A stretch of 64,000 nt of DNA. Source: Hippasteria phrygiana (taxonomy: Eukaryota; Echinodermata; Asteroidea; Valvatida; Goniasteridae). Below the pieces are notes generated by a model. It had not been told where the DNA came from. It did not search any database and saw only the letters and a program-made list of their open reading frames with translations. Of this stretch, positions 8,711 to 19,488 are shown one piece after another. The stretch spans positions 248,001 to 312,000 of the forward strand of contig JAZGUH010000141.1 of assembly GCA_037893225.1 (NCBI GenBank). Direction: 5' to 3'. The number at the start of each line of letters is the position of its first letter. The first letter of the stretch is position 1. Both the position numbers and the translations under genes were made by a program.

Positions 8711-11700
8711 CTGCGAAGTAAATAGTATTTCAATAACCAATAAAAATGGCTCATAGAAACTTGGTCGTCATAATTTACAGACACAAACCAAGAAGGGGAA
8801 GTGAAAAACAAAAAGAGAATGCAATTTTGTGTCATTTGGGGGAGGGGGGGTTGCATGGGCAAACAGCATGGTGTTCCAAACTGGACCCATGTTGGTAAGT
8901 ATAAATTTGAAAGCTGGTTTCAGCAAGTCCTGAGAAATATTTCGGTCTAAAATGCCAACGTGAGAAAAGTTTCTGAAAACTGCCAAAAACTGCTGTTATG
9001 TGGCTCATTTCAATTTCAAATATTGAAATAAGCACACATGAACTTAAACGTGCACAGAATCACTGATAAAACTGAATATTTTTTCACTGTTTTCTAGTGA
9101 CTTGGATGATGGCTTGAGCTCAAACTTCCACAGGTTTGTTATATTTCATGCAGATATGGAATCACACCAGCTATAGACACCTGCACCTGTTTTGTCAGAT
9201 CAACCATTGAGCAAGTTCGAGCAGCGACTATTTGTCAACCACCAGTCGATTTTCCATGGTAACCTTTACACGAAATACATGAGCTTGCTCATTGCTGTAT
9301 CATACCTTGAATTTAATCCAGCATTAGCATGCGAGTAATTCCATAACCTTGTTTTTGGTATCCCTGTTACACCTCACCTGTGTAATTTCGCATCAAGTAT
9401 CATTAATTGACTGCACACTATTTATAACTTGTTTGGCAGGTACTTTGCTTTACATATTCACTCTTGGAGACACAAGGCATTAAAAAATTCATCCGGAATT
9501 GCAAAATCTTATACATGTTACTGTAACAGGGACACCAAAAATGTCACACTTTTGGACCCCAAATTTATGGAATGAACAATGTACTACAAGCACCACGAAG
9601 TGATGACGTCATTGCAATTTTAGAACCAGAATAATTGTCATGTCTGTATGACTGCTTTATACTGTGGAATAGCAGCATGTGAACCATTTGCGTACGGATG
9701 AGGCAAAAAAATGAGGCAAAAAAATGAGGCAAAAAAATAGCGCAAAAACAACCCCAGTGCCACCAGGCCGGATGACGCCTACAGCCGCTATTTGTGCAGT
9801 TTCAATCCATTGTTGGATTATTGTGTATGTTATGCTTGACTGCACAATCACATTGTGGCCGCGCATTTCGCTTGGCTGCACACAGGCCGCCCCGCCGCCT
9901 CACTACGATAACCATACTCAAGGGGTAAAAAAAAAAAAAAACATTTTCACAATATTCGGCACTTGGTGGCCTTTTAAGAGGTTATTGCAGTTGCCATAAC
10001 CAATGTCACACTTCTGTATGTCAAAATTTGTACCACCGCAAGGCACAGTAGGACACAAAGTTTTAAATTTAGACTGGACGTTGATTTCACCGAATTCAAG
10101 CACTAGAGCAATGTACATGTCATGGATTATAGCATAGCATAGAATACCACACCACACAATACCATCATTCTATACAATACCATACATACCTTGTCATTGC
10201 TGTACCAGCAGACTCTACCATGTCAGCCTTAAATCAATTTCATTTCTGCACACTGTAACTGTGCTATCTGTTAATTAACTGAAACCTCCCTGGATTGGCA
10301 GCTCCTTATAAAACATCATGGTAGAAAACTACAGTGCTTGTACATGTTACGCCTTGACCTGTGCAGAACTCCATCATCATAGATTGTGTACACAACATAA
10401 TTTGTGAGGGCAACCACCAACCTTGCTTCACAGACTCAACGTTCCACTCAATAGGCCACACTGTAGGCCATTCATCAGAAAATAAACATATTCAAAAGCC
10501 TTGCATTTTTTGTTTATTCCCACACATTTTAAAGTTGTCATGTGAAAGTTTCACAAGTTGTCTAGCATCTTTGCAAAAAGTATGAAAAATAAAATGTCAA
10601 CTTGGAGCACTTTGAAGCTGCTACGTGTGTACTAGCTCCGACTGACAATGTTAATTTAATGAGGTTATCCTTATAAATAATTATGGAATAAAACTTTCTA
10701 ATTAAAAAAAAACCCAAACAAACACGACACTGTGCACTCTATATGATCATCCTAAAATATACTGTTTTATTATCTGCTATGCAGAAAGACCCCACTCCTA
10801 ATTAAACAATTGTAACTCATTCAATCTATTAGTTTGGTTGATTTGTTTATGGTATGTCTCAATGCAAACAAAATAGCAATTCAATTTGATTTTTTTTGTA
10901 TTGATACCACCAAAAAGCACCAGACACAGAAACTAAAAAAAATCACCTGCTACTAGGGGTGTGCATTAATGGGTAGTACAGGACCTGGGAAACCAATCCC
11001 AAAAATTAAATCTCAAAAATTGCTGTTCATTAACCATATCGGTGCATCAATGCAGCAAGATGCAACTGTGTACAGTGAGCTTTATAGCTTTATGGTGTAA
11101 ATTGCATTTTCTGTTTCGTTTTTCCATGTACCTGGGTTTTCATTTTGAAAATTCCCCACAAATGACATTTAAAAACTTTCTTTTTCATTGTCTGAGAAAT
11201 TACTAAGTAATAGGTTAATTCGGTTACGGTTACTCGACTCCATAATCTGGAACTGGTTCCTGACATTTAGCAGCTGGGTACTCGGTTCGTTTTACTTGAA
11301 ACCGACAGGCCACAACTTTCAAGGTGTAACTACTTCCAGAAAACCCGTTAATCCCCCGTATTAAGTTTGACAAGCCCGATGATTAATTAATTAATTAATT
11401 TACAGTTCTAACTCAAGAAATAATCTAGTGCTTTCTTTTCAGTAATGTGAATACCCAATAATTTATAAAAATGAGAAAAAAAATATTTCTTTCAATTATA
11501 TAACATTCCCTTGCCTCATATTCGAGGTAAGTTTCATGAAAGCCCATTTCTAAAATGCAAGATAAAAAGATCTTGAACATACAAAATCAATGAAAGTTAC
11601 AAAAATGAAAATCATCTGTAAAAATAAGAAAATGATAAAACCCTATTGTAGAACACATCCTAAAAATGTTTCACTCTTACAATGCATGTCACCTGGTAAT

Positions 11701-11809
11701 GTATAAAAATCAACAACTTCATGCAATAAATTTTGCCATAAAACTTGAAACAGAAGAACAAAGAGCAAAAAAAAAGAAATCAGCTTTCAAAGTTTCAAGT
11801 TCGACTGAG
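8711..11809. other. Expected site of GOT2-like exon 1; no exon found
   Basis: One MITE (9681-9928) lies in this AT-rich stretch. The targeting-peptide exon of the GOT2-like gene should lie somewhere to the right of 8710, but that exon type is too variable for me to recognise. Confidence 0.5.
9681..9928 (-). mobile_element. TTAA-type MITE, CCCCTTG family, copy 1 (inverted)
   Basis: This is the same family in reverse orientation: TTTGCGTACGGATGA at the left and ACTCAAGGGGTAA at the right. The flanking TTAA sites are eroded. A short unit, AATGAGGCAAAAA, is tandemly repeated near the left end. Chance frames on both strands cross the element. Confidence 0.8.
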
Positions 11810-12025
11810 TAAGCCAGTTCGGTATTTTAACTGCGCATGTGCACAATGACATTTTATCCCGAATGACCCACGTGACCTAACACGGGCGTGTGAATGCAAA
11901 AGGTGGTCGCACAACGCGCACATGTTAAATTCAATCAGAATGGGCATTCGTGTAACATGGCGCGACATTACGTCAGCAATTTTATCCCGAATAACCTTTG
12001 ACCTTTAAGATACCGAACTGGCTTA
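11810..12025. mobile_element. TA-flanked MITE, AGCCAGTTCGGTAT family, copy 1
   Basis: The ends are TAAGCCAGTTCGGTAT and ATACCGAACTGGCTTA, perfect inverses with TA on each side. Inside, the segments TTTTATCCCGAATGACC and TTTTATCCCGAATAACC form a second inverted or diverged pair. The length is about 216 bp. The structure suggests a Tc1/mariner-type MITE. Confidence 0.82.
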
Positions 12026-12904
12026 TAAAGCAGAATACAATTAATAAATAAGTGTAAAAATCAGTTTTATTATTCCACTCTCTAATTGAAAAAAAAAAGT
12101 AAATTTACAAAGGCATAATTTAATTTTGTCAACCAAATGGATAGGGTTCCTGAATTTGTTGGTGTTTTTGTATGAGAACTTTGGTAAACATCAGGTTTAT
12201 TAAATACGATCAATGTCCAATGGGTTTAACCAGAGCTCCACATATGAGATTATAAATCACATAAAAACGTACTATAGGAATCCTATCAGATTCATGTACA
12301 GAATTATTAATCATAAATGTTGCTTTAGGTTTTTGGTCAATAAATACAATATATGAATTCACATTAAGTAATTTACACCATACACAGTGCTCAGAAAACA
12401 CATAAAAATACAGCATAGTATAACACAAGTGTACAAAAATGTGTACATCATAATAAAGTTCATAAAAGCATGACTACCAGTTTCAGTAAATAACTACACT
12501 GCCACACAGACAGCTGACTACTTGCTGAATGGTTGTATTTTTAACCAAAGATTTCACCATCAAGAGATGATCGAAAATGTGTTTGATCCATAAAGTTTAA
12601 TCCATTCCATGAAGCCAATGTTCATGCTTAGCAAAGACTACCGTGAACCAGTCACAAGCTACACATACTGCATGGCATTTTGGCTGGTGAGTTGCTTCTA
12701 CTAAAGCAAATTGCTTGTGCTTAGCAAAACTGTATGCTTATGAGCTCCATGGGGCATGAGTGAAGGTCAGAGACCTTTCGCTTCAAACAACGGTAAAATA
12801 AGAAGCATTTGCTATAGTTAACATACAAAGCCGTCTCTGAATACACATGATAAATACAGCTTGCTACTTAAGAATAAGATGTTTTTAAAGTTAACAAAGA
12901 AACT

Positions 12905-12976
12905 GGCAGGAGCGGGATTCGAACCTGCGACCTCCGGGTTACCGTACCGGCGCTCTACCAACTGAGCTATCTTGCC
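12905..12976 (-). ncRNA. tRNA-like sequence (SINE/repeat-borne), copy T1
   Basis: The minus strand begins GGCAAGATAGCTCAGTTGGT and holds a good A box and D-arm (GCTC..GAGC). The B box GGTTCGAATCC is exact, and the acceptor ends GGCAAGA/TCCTGCC pair with one mismatch. The anticodon arm is poor: CCGG/CCGG pairs, but position 33 is not T. It is embedded in a repeat with copies at 13219, 29664 and 29821, so it is a tRNA-derived repeat head and not a functional tRNA gene. Confidence 0.72.
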
Positions 12977-13218
12977 CTATGTTGGCGGTCTCCCAAATTG
13001 TCAGTATCTTTGTTCGGGTGGGCGCTAGTCAGAAGTCATAAACCCAGAATGCCGTATAGCCAGGGATCACACCCAATTTTACGATACAACCTGGGAAGCG
13101 ACATTGTGGGGATCACTCAATGAGGATACGACTTTTTAACTTATAATTCGTCAAACAATCCACAAGGGAAACTGACTAGGTAAATTTTGAATACATTTTC
13201 AAAGTGAACAAAGAAACT

Positions 13219-13293
13219 GGCAGGAGCGGGATTCGAACCTGCGACCTCCGGGTTACCGTACCGCCGGCGATCTACTAACTGAGCTATCTTGCC
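13219..13293 (-). ncRNA. tRNA-like sequence (repeat-borne), copy T2
   Basis: It is nearly identical to T1, in the same orientation and 315 bp away, with an extra CCG in the anticodon region. Its flank, with CCACAAGGGAAACTGAC and TTTTCAAAGTGAACAAAG, matches the flank of the copy at 29664. The repeat unit therefore extends beyond the tRNA part. Confidence 0.72.
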
Positions 13294-13860
13294 CTATGAA
13301 TAAGATGGTTATCTTAAGAATAAGATGGTTAACAAGTTGAAATAGAAACACTATAGCTTTATTATAAAGTAAAACAAAAGTGATGTATAAAAATAGATTT
13401 GAACCTCAGAGAACAGTTCCCACTATGAATACATACATGTACAGTTTCTATTTAAATTTGGATTATGAAAGACTAATGATAATACACAATAAGATTACTA
13501 GAATATATTTGTACATAATCTACAAGCTGCACTTGTGTAATAAGTACTTGAAAAGAATTTTAGCTCTACCAAAAGAATTACATTTTGTTATAAATTACTT
13601 AATGCTGTATAAACTCTGGACTGTTCACTTTTCACAGGGATTTCTTCAAAATAGTACTAACTACAGAGTTTGACATATGAATCCAAACTTTGCCAAAGTC
13701 CTTTCTAATTGAAAACTATCAACACTCATGTTAAATACAGTTTCCCTCGCTCAGTATCGAGACAACATGGCATAGTTGAACTGTCCTGGTACTATAGCAT
13801 GAAAATCAGTTAAATACAGACTCCTGGAGTGATTACACATACTCAGAATACAAAAATGTT

Positions 13861-14053
13861 GAGAAACACAGGGTATTGGGGTGAGGATTAGGGTTTGGGA
13901 TAGGGTTAGGATGAGGTTTGGGGTTTGGGATAGGGTTAGGATGAGGTTTGGGGTTTTAGGTTATGGTTAGGGTTTGGGATAGCTATAGGGTTAGGGTTAG
14001 GATGAGGTTTTGGGTTTGGGGTTAGGGTTAGGGTTAGGATGAGGTTTTGGGTC
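13861..14053 (+). repeat. Telomere-like GGGTTAGG / GATGAGGTTTGG satellite
   Basis: About 190 bp is built from GGGTTAGGGTTAGGATGAGG, TTTGGGGTTTGGGATAGG and related words. It mixes exact TTAGGG repeats with a diverged longer unit of about 30-35 bp. It is interstitial, G-rich on this strand and could form G-quadruplexes. Confidence 0.85.
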
Positions 14054-14470
14054 AAGCCATTGTAAACATTATTTTGGTTCCTTTCAAATTAAATCACAAT
14101 TGTGTTGCAATGCATCATGGCATTCATGGGTAAAGAATCAGATTTTTAGGAAAGTTATACATTCATATGATACTGTATTCGTATTCGGTCACCATGGACA
14201 TTAGGAAGACAAAACACACCAGAATAGTCCAATAAGGGGGATAGTCCACGGTTCCTCAAATAGAATAAGGGCATTGTCCTCCAGCTCCATAACAACATGT
14301 AGTTTTGTTTATTTCCTGACTTATTAATTAAGACCCCTCGACAAAGTTTAGGCTGCGTCGTGGAATAAAAAACCGTTCCGGCCATCGGACCAACTGCCAG
14401 TACTTGTTGCATAAGATATTCACGATCAATGATGAGTACGGATGCCAGACATCAGAATCGCTGGCCTCCT

Positions 14471-14537
14471 CTACACAAATGTTGCTTCCATTGACTCCAT
14501 GATGTTGGGATCAGACTCACTTTTTCTCATTTCAAGT
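14471..14537 (-). CDS. Candidate terminal coding exon
   Basis: After an acceptor (CTTTTATAAACAG) the minus strand reads one base, then LEMRKSESDPNIMESMEATF, V and a TAG stop: 21 codons. The peptide is polar, serine- and methionine-rich and plausible as a protein tail. The required entry phase (2) does not match the phase-0 exit of the exon at 17.1 kb, so an intermediate exon would be needed. No family match is recognised. Confidence 0.22.
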
Positions 14538-14586
14538 CTGTTTATAAAAGGAGAAATCCTGCATTGTTATAACCAAGATAGCAACA

Positions 14587-14862
14587 GGGGTTCAAGGTGG
14601 ACTAAGGAGGACCTAGAAGGAGGAGGACTAAGGAGGACCTAGGAGGAGGACTAATGAGGACCTAGGAGGAGGACTAAGGACATAGGAGGAGGAGGACCTA
14701 GGAGGAGGACTAAGGACATAGGAGGAGGAGGACCTAGGAGGAGGACTAAGGAGGACCTAGGAGGAGGACTAAGGACATAGGAGGAGGAGGACCTAGGAGG
14801 AGGACTAAGGAGATCTAAGTAAGAGTAAGAAGGACGTAGGAGGAGGACTAAGGAAGACATAT
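14587..14862 (+). repeat. Purine-rich GGAGGACCTA minisatellite
   Basis: Irregular repeats of GGAGGACCTAGGAGGAGGAC and TAAGGACATAGGAGGAGG cover about 275 bp, with purines almost only on the plus strand. The leucine/proline-rich open frame on the minus strand is a by-product. Confidence 0.88.
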
Positions 14863-15465
14863 CATGATACAGTAGAACAGTGGTCCATGTGTGTGCGTGC
14901 TTCCTACTCAGGAACAGCCTGTACCAGTTGGGAACTCGTCAGGAACACAGTGCGTTCCCCAGTGACATTGTTCCTGAAAGTAGCATTTCAAGGTGAACGG
15001 GAATGTTCTGACTTTTGAGGCGCTCCCTTATTATCAAGGAACTGAAAAAAAATATACAATCCTATATTGCAAGTGCCGTGGGTTGGGGTGCATTTCATAT
15101 TGTCCAGATGCGGTATTTATTGCGGTACCATTGTTTGTCTTTGTGGCACCACATTCCGTACCTCAAACGTTGCTGATCAATGGGAAGCCAGGCGGCTTCG
15201 ATAACTGAAAAAATCATTAGGTCTAAACTGGAGCCTGGAGCTCGCCATTCAAAGCCCGGGCGGCTTGTCAAAGATTTCCAGTTTGCAGCTGTTAGACCAT
15301 GGACAGAGGTCACAATTGGATTCTTTGTAAAGCACTATTGCCCAGAGGACCACACACTCCTCATGACTACTGCGATGATGCAAGTGCCCATGTACACTGA
15401 CCTGTATAGAACAAGCTCATTATCTTTAATAGGCAGCTGGGCGTTAATGCTGATGTTGCAAAAAA

Positions 15466-16337
15466 CAGCCAGTTCGGTATCTCTAAGGTCAAAGGTTATT
15501 CGGGATAAAATTGCTGACATAATGTCACGCTATGTTTCGCAAACGCCCATTCAGATTTAATTTAACACATGCGCGTTGTGCGACCACCTCTTATGGATTC
15601 CTTTGGGGAACTAACCCATTGGGTAGGTTTTCATGTGCAACCTCTGAGAGAACGCGGCGAAAAAACATTAAAAATGGGCCCCTTTTCGCATCTGTCGCCA
15701 CCACTACATTATTCAACAAAGTATACCTTAGATCTTGCTACATCTTGAACCAAACATTGCATTCTTTCAGAAAATTAAAGAAAAACTGAACAAAAACTTG
15801 ATTTCCCCTTTCGTAAATCATGTTAAACACTGCATTTTTAGTAAAAAATCAACCCGTTTTGTGTAAAATATGCGTTCAGCCAAAAACTGGTCCAATAACA
15901 TTATATAACGTTAAATAGCGCCACCTGGGAGCTTAGATCTCTTGAGTCATTTTTCTTTGTCTCGTCAGCTTTCTAACAATATAACCCTTGTTGTGATTGG
16001 TTGAGGTTTAGGCTCGCGTATATTGATTTAGAAAAGAATTGTTTGTCTGAAATCCAATGAAATTTGCCATTGCTCATGGCTCAGCGCGTAGGGTCTGGTA
16101 TCATGTACACATTGTACGTGTACACGTACTGCATGTACGTACGTACACAGAGCCAGGGAGCTGTTATCTTTATGTCCAAGGTCATCTGACTGTGCGTTTT
16201 TGTCCCATTTGCATGGGGTTCTTTTGACCACAAAGGATTTGATATGTTTGCGTTCACACGTGCGCGTTGGGTCACGAGGGTCAGTCGGAATAAAATGTCA
16301 TTGTGCACATGCGCAGTTGAAATACCGAACTGGCTTA
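15466..16337. mobile_element. AGCCAGTTCGGTAT family, long copy 2
   Basis: The left end is AGCCAGTTCGGTATCTCTAA and the right end ATACCGAACTGGCTTA. Both termini and the adjacent 60-100 bp match copy 1. The centre holds roughly 650 bp of unrelated sequence, so this is either an older and longer family member or an element carrying an insertion. Confidence 0.75.
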
Positions 16338-17117
16338 CTGAAACCCACTTTCAGACAATGATCTTGAATGGTCTACGAGACTAACCTTGCTATGTAAGGT
16401 GGAGTAGTGTCCGTATGCCTACGGCTTTTGGGCTGAGCTGCAGGGGGTGGCATTAACTGCAAGTTAACATACAGGGGAGGGGATGGAGAGAGGGGATGGA
16501 GAGAGGGAAAAAGAGAACGGGGAATGATTACAGCTATGCCACACTAAGGAAAGGTGTGACTATCAACCTTGTTCCCTGTGAGTATGATCTCCCCGAGCCA
16601 TGTTGTCTCTCACTATGCATTACGTGATCTAACCACTTGGTACTGTCCAAAAACTCTCCCACTATTTGGGAGGTTTCAATTAGCCCGCTAGCCAATCAAA
16701 ACTTCCCATTTTCATTTACTACTGTTTTGTCACTTTTGAAAGTGTACACACAGCATTCCCGTCCCCCAAAAAACATGCAGGCCGATCTTTTCAAAACTGT
16801 GTAAATGCGCATGAAATGATTGCTTTAGAGTTTATGACAGAAAGTCAGTGGTGTTTCATGACACCCAGCCATGGGCTATGTTATGATAACAAACATTTTG
16901 CACACATTTTCATTATCATGAACCCAAAATGGTGGGAGAACTCCACAATAGCGCACAAGGAAATTTTTTTAAATAGTTTTAAATTGGGAATTAGTGATCA
17001 ACTAACCACCCCAACCCGTTTATCACATCCACTGCTGCACCACCTTTCAGCAACCATCACTCCAACACATCCTCAGGCATCTTACACAATCAATGTAAAT
17101 ATCATTAGGTGTCTTAC

Positions 17118-17314
17118 ATGTTCAACACCAGCTTTCCGCTGCATAGGGGATGGTGGTTTGGACCTGTCTGGTTCATCCAGGTTGTCAGCCGAGCCCCACG
17201 TCCTGAAGGAGTTACGGAGGGTTTCACGGAAGGAGCTGAACATTGAGTGATGATGGGACAGCTTCTCTGGGGAGACTTCTGCTAAGGCCATCAGCTTGAT
17301 GCGCGGGGGAGTAG
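17118..17314 (-). CDS. Probable coding exon of unrecognised protein (possible SOWAH downstream exon)
   Basis: This segment has 197 bases: two bases completing a codon, then 65 codons starting TPPRIKLMALAEVSPEK and ending SPMQRKAGVEH. It has a clean pyrimidine-rich acceptor (TTTTCTGAGCAG) and a consensus donor (CAT|GTAAGA). Codon use and the serine, arginine and aromatic pattern (FSSFRETLRNSFRTWGSADN) look like real regulatory-protein sequence. I do not recognise the family. Its entry phase (1) equals the exit phase of both alternative donors near the end of the SOWAH exon at 30.7 kb, so it could be a downstream exon of that gene. It could equally be part of a separate gene between SOWAH and GOT2. 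A following exon (phase 0) was not identified. Confidence 0.55.
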
Positions 17315-17779
17315 CTGCTCAGAAAAGGGAAAATCGGTTTAATCAATTCAATGTAAGTTATGACACAGAAACGATCTGTGTTTACATTGACCCAAAGACT
17401 AATCACACCTTGTGATGAGCCACACATCGTTGCCATGGAACTTTAAAATACAACAAATTCAACCCTGCAAGTTGATTGACATCATTTGTGGCACCAGAAA
17501 GCGAAAACAGACACAAGTTGGAAATTTTGAAAATTGAGATTTCCATTCCATAATAAAATATATAATGTAAGCTTTGTAATGGTAAAAAATTACTGTTATT
17601 TTTATGATATTTTGGTTTTCGAATAGAGCCGTAAATTCAGCATTGAGAATGGAAAATAATACGTAGTCTACACAATTTGTTTGGAAGTATGCCAGAATAA
17701 AATGTCAAAAGCAAACCAGGTATTTTGAAATAAATATGCTACTTTAGACTGTTACCACATTGTGCAGGTTGGGTATGTG

Positions 17780-17960
17780 TTAAAAGTTAGTATACATGAT
17801 TGGTCATTGTTGCAATTTTGAGAAATGGGCAGATTTTGGGGTTAGTATTTTATAGGAAATATCGTTCGACTGACCTGTTCGAAGTTTTGCGTTTTTGAAT
17901 GGCAAAAAAAAAGAAGGAAAAAACGGCATTAGTTTTCAACTGTCGGGCAGCAATTAACTG
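17780..17960 (+). mobile_element. GTAGTGTACA MITE, truncated copy 3
   Basis: The left half only is recognisable: TTAAAAGTTAGTATACATGA, then TTGCAATTTTGAGAAATGGG and ATATCGTTCGACTGACCTGT. The right end is missing. It lies just upstream (on the minus strand) of the exon at 17118-17314. Confidence 0.65.
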
Positions 17961-18839
17961 GATTTGTTATAGCGCCCTCTTGTAAAATAAGCCCAATTTT
18001 TGTAAACAGGATCGTTTTCAATTGGTCACATTACAAGGCCTAGCCGACTGGTTACAACGCGTCGATTCAGGACACTACGCGTACGACATGTACAGACACA
18101 CGTGCTGGTATGCCAAGAACAGGCTGTGCAGCCAAGCATAAACGTAAACAATAGGCACCACACTGAAAAGAGTGGTCTATTCATCACACTTGGAGCCCCC
18201 TTTCGTAGGAATGAAAACTTTGTTTGAAAAAACTCCATCTATTCATTACGGTGGTGGGGCAGGCAACCAACAATGTAGCCAACCCCACCACCTCTGTTGG
18301 AGCCATTTACCTAGAGTGGCTTTTAGCCTTGTATTAGGCAACTTCCATCAAAAAAGACTCCTGAAACCTTGTCTCTCATTGCAAAATACATGACTCAACT
18401 GTTTACCCAGTGTTACAGTTGAGTTTCGGATCCGAGTCTGTGGCCAAAGCAGAAACTACAGACTTTACATTCATTTGAGTTTAAAAGAACATTGGCTGAA
18501 GTCTGGACTTGACTTGAGGCCTGGCTCAAAAGTAGACCCAACTCTGGATTTTAAGGTACTTCTTATTATAAGTGATACATTCATGGTCTTAAACTTATGC
18601 CTCGATTAAGCATGTCTGGACAAGGCCAAGTCTGGACATTAAAATTCACAAAGAGTGCAAACTGCAGCATCTCTCAAGCCTACACTTGTTTCTGTTTGTG
18701 TAAAAAACAAACTCCAAAACTGCAACACACATGATACATTTATCTGCATTAGTACTTGCTGTAATATCTCAAAATGATTGTATTTGTATCTACATTTCCG
18801 ACCCGATGGGCCGTGCTTGAATTTTGTTGAAGAACTTAC

Positions 18840-18866
18840 TTGTTGGATGAGTTCCTTTCATCATTT
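18840..18866 (-). CDS. Candidate 27-bp micro-exon
   Basis: A 27-base segment on the minus strand is framed by an excellent acceptor (GTTTTTTTGCAG) and an excellent donor (CAA|GTAAGT). Being a multiple of three it could be included or skipped without changing frame. In one frame it reads NDERNSSN. Splice signals are the only evidence, so chance is quite possible. It lies between the SOWAH 3' exon and the exon at 17.1 kb. Confidence 0.25.
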
Positions 18867-19269
18867 CTGCAAAAAAACAATACAACTATATGTTACTGTA
18901 AATCATGAACCCGCTTTTTACTCTTTTATCATGTTGTACGTAAAGAGTGCAAAATATAATCTAAGAATCACTTCAAAACTTTCAAATCCCATGACGCTCC
19001 AACTGTACTACCGTCTTCCTAAACACTTCAACAAAAGTAATTTCCCCCTAAATGAATCTTTATATTTCCTAACATGTACACAGGATTTGTATTAACCTTG
19101 GTGGAGATCATCAGTGGGACCCATGGAACAAATACTGAAACTGACTAGCCCATACCTACTGTTATGCATAAATGAGCAGAGTGTAAAGGTGAAATGCAGG
19201 CATAATTCAACAGTCAGTTTGACTTTATCAGTGCCAAAGGACAGTTCCAGCTCTGTGTTTAGCAAAAGA

Positions 19270-19488
19270 ATGCCTCGCCTGTCGATCCAAGAGAGGGCAA
19301 TTGCATTAGGCCTCCTGGAGGCTCATACGCCAGTAAAGCAAGTTGCCCGTAGAATGAGAGTAAGTCCAAATGCAATCAGAAAATTGCGTGATAAGTTCGA
19401 ATTAACCGGAGCAGTCCAAGATTTGCCAAGAACCGGCCAACCCAAAGTCACAACCACAGCGGATGATCGTCTTGCAGTCAATCACTAA
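19270..19488 (+). pseudogene. Tc1-like transposase N-terminal fragment
   Basis: An open frame of 72 codons, beginning MPRLSIQERAIALGLLEA and continuing KQVARRMRVSPNAIRKLRDK then VQDLPRTGQPKVTT, is the paired helix-turn-helix DNA-binding region of Tc1-type transposases. The GRPR-like linker is represented by RTGQPKVTT. A stop follows at once, and no DDE catalytic domain or terminal inverted repeats were seen nearby. This is therefore a truncated relic. The frame is also open for about 50 codons upstream, but that part looks unrelated. Confidence 0.82.

Noticed and set aside
12905..12976. Functional tRNA gene
   Set aside because: The anticodon arm is malformed and T-stem and acceptor mismatches are present. 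Multiple copies share non-tRNA flanks, so it is a repeat head.
14651..14860. Leucine/proline-rich minus-strand frame
   Set aside because: It is a translation of the GGAGGACCTA minisatellite.
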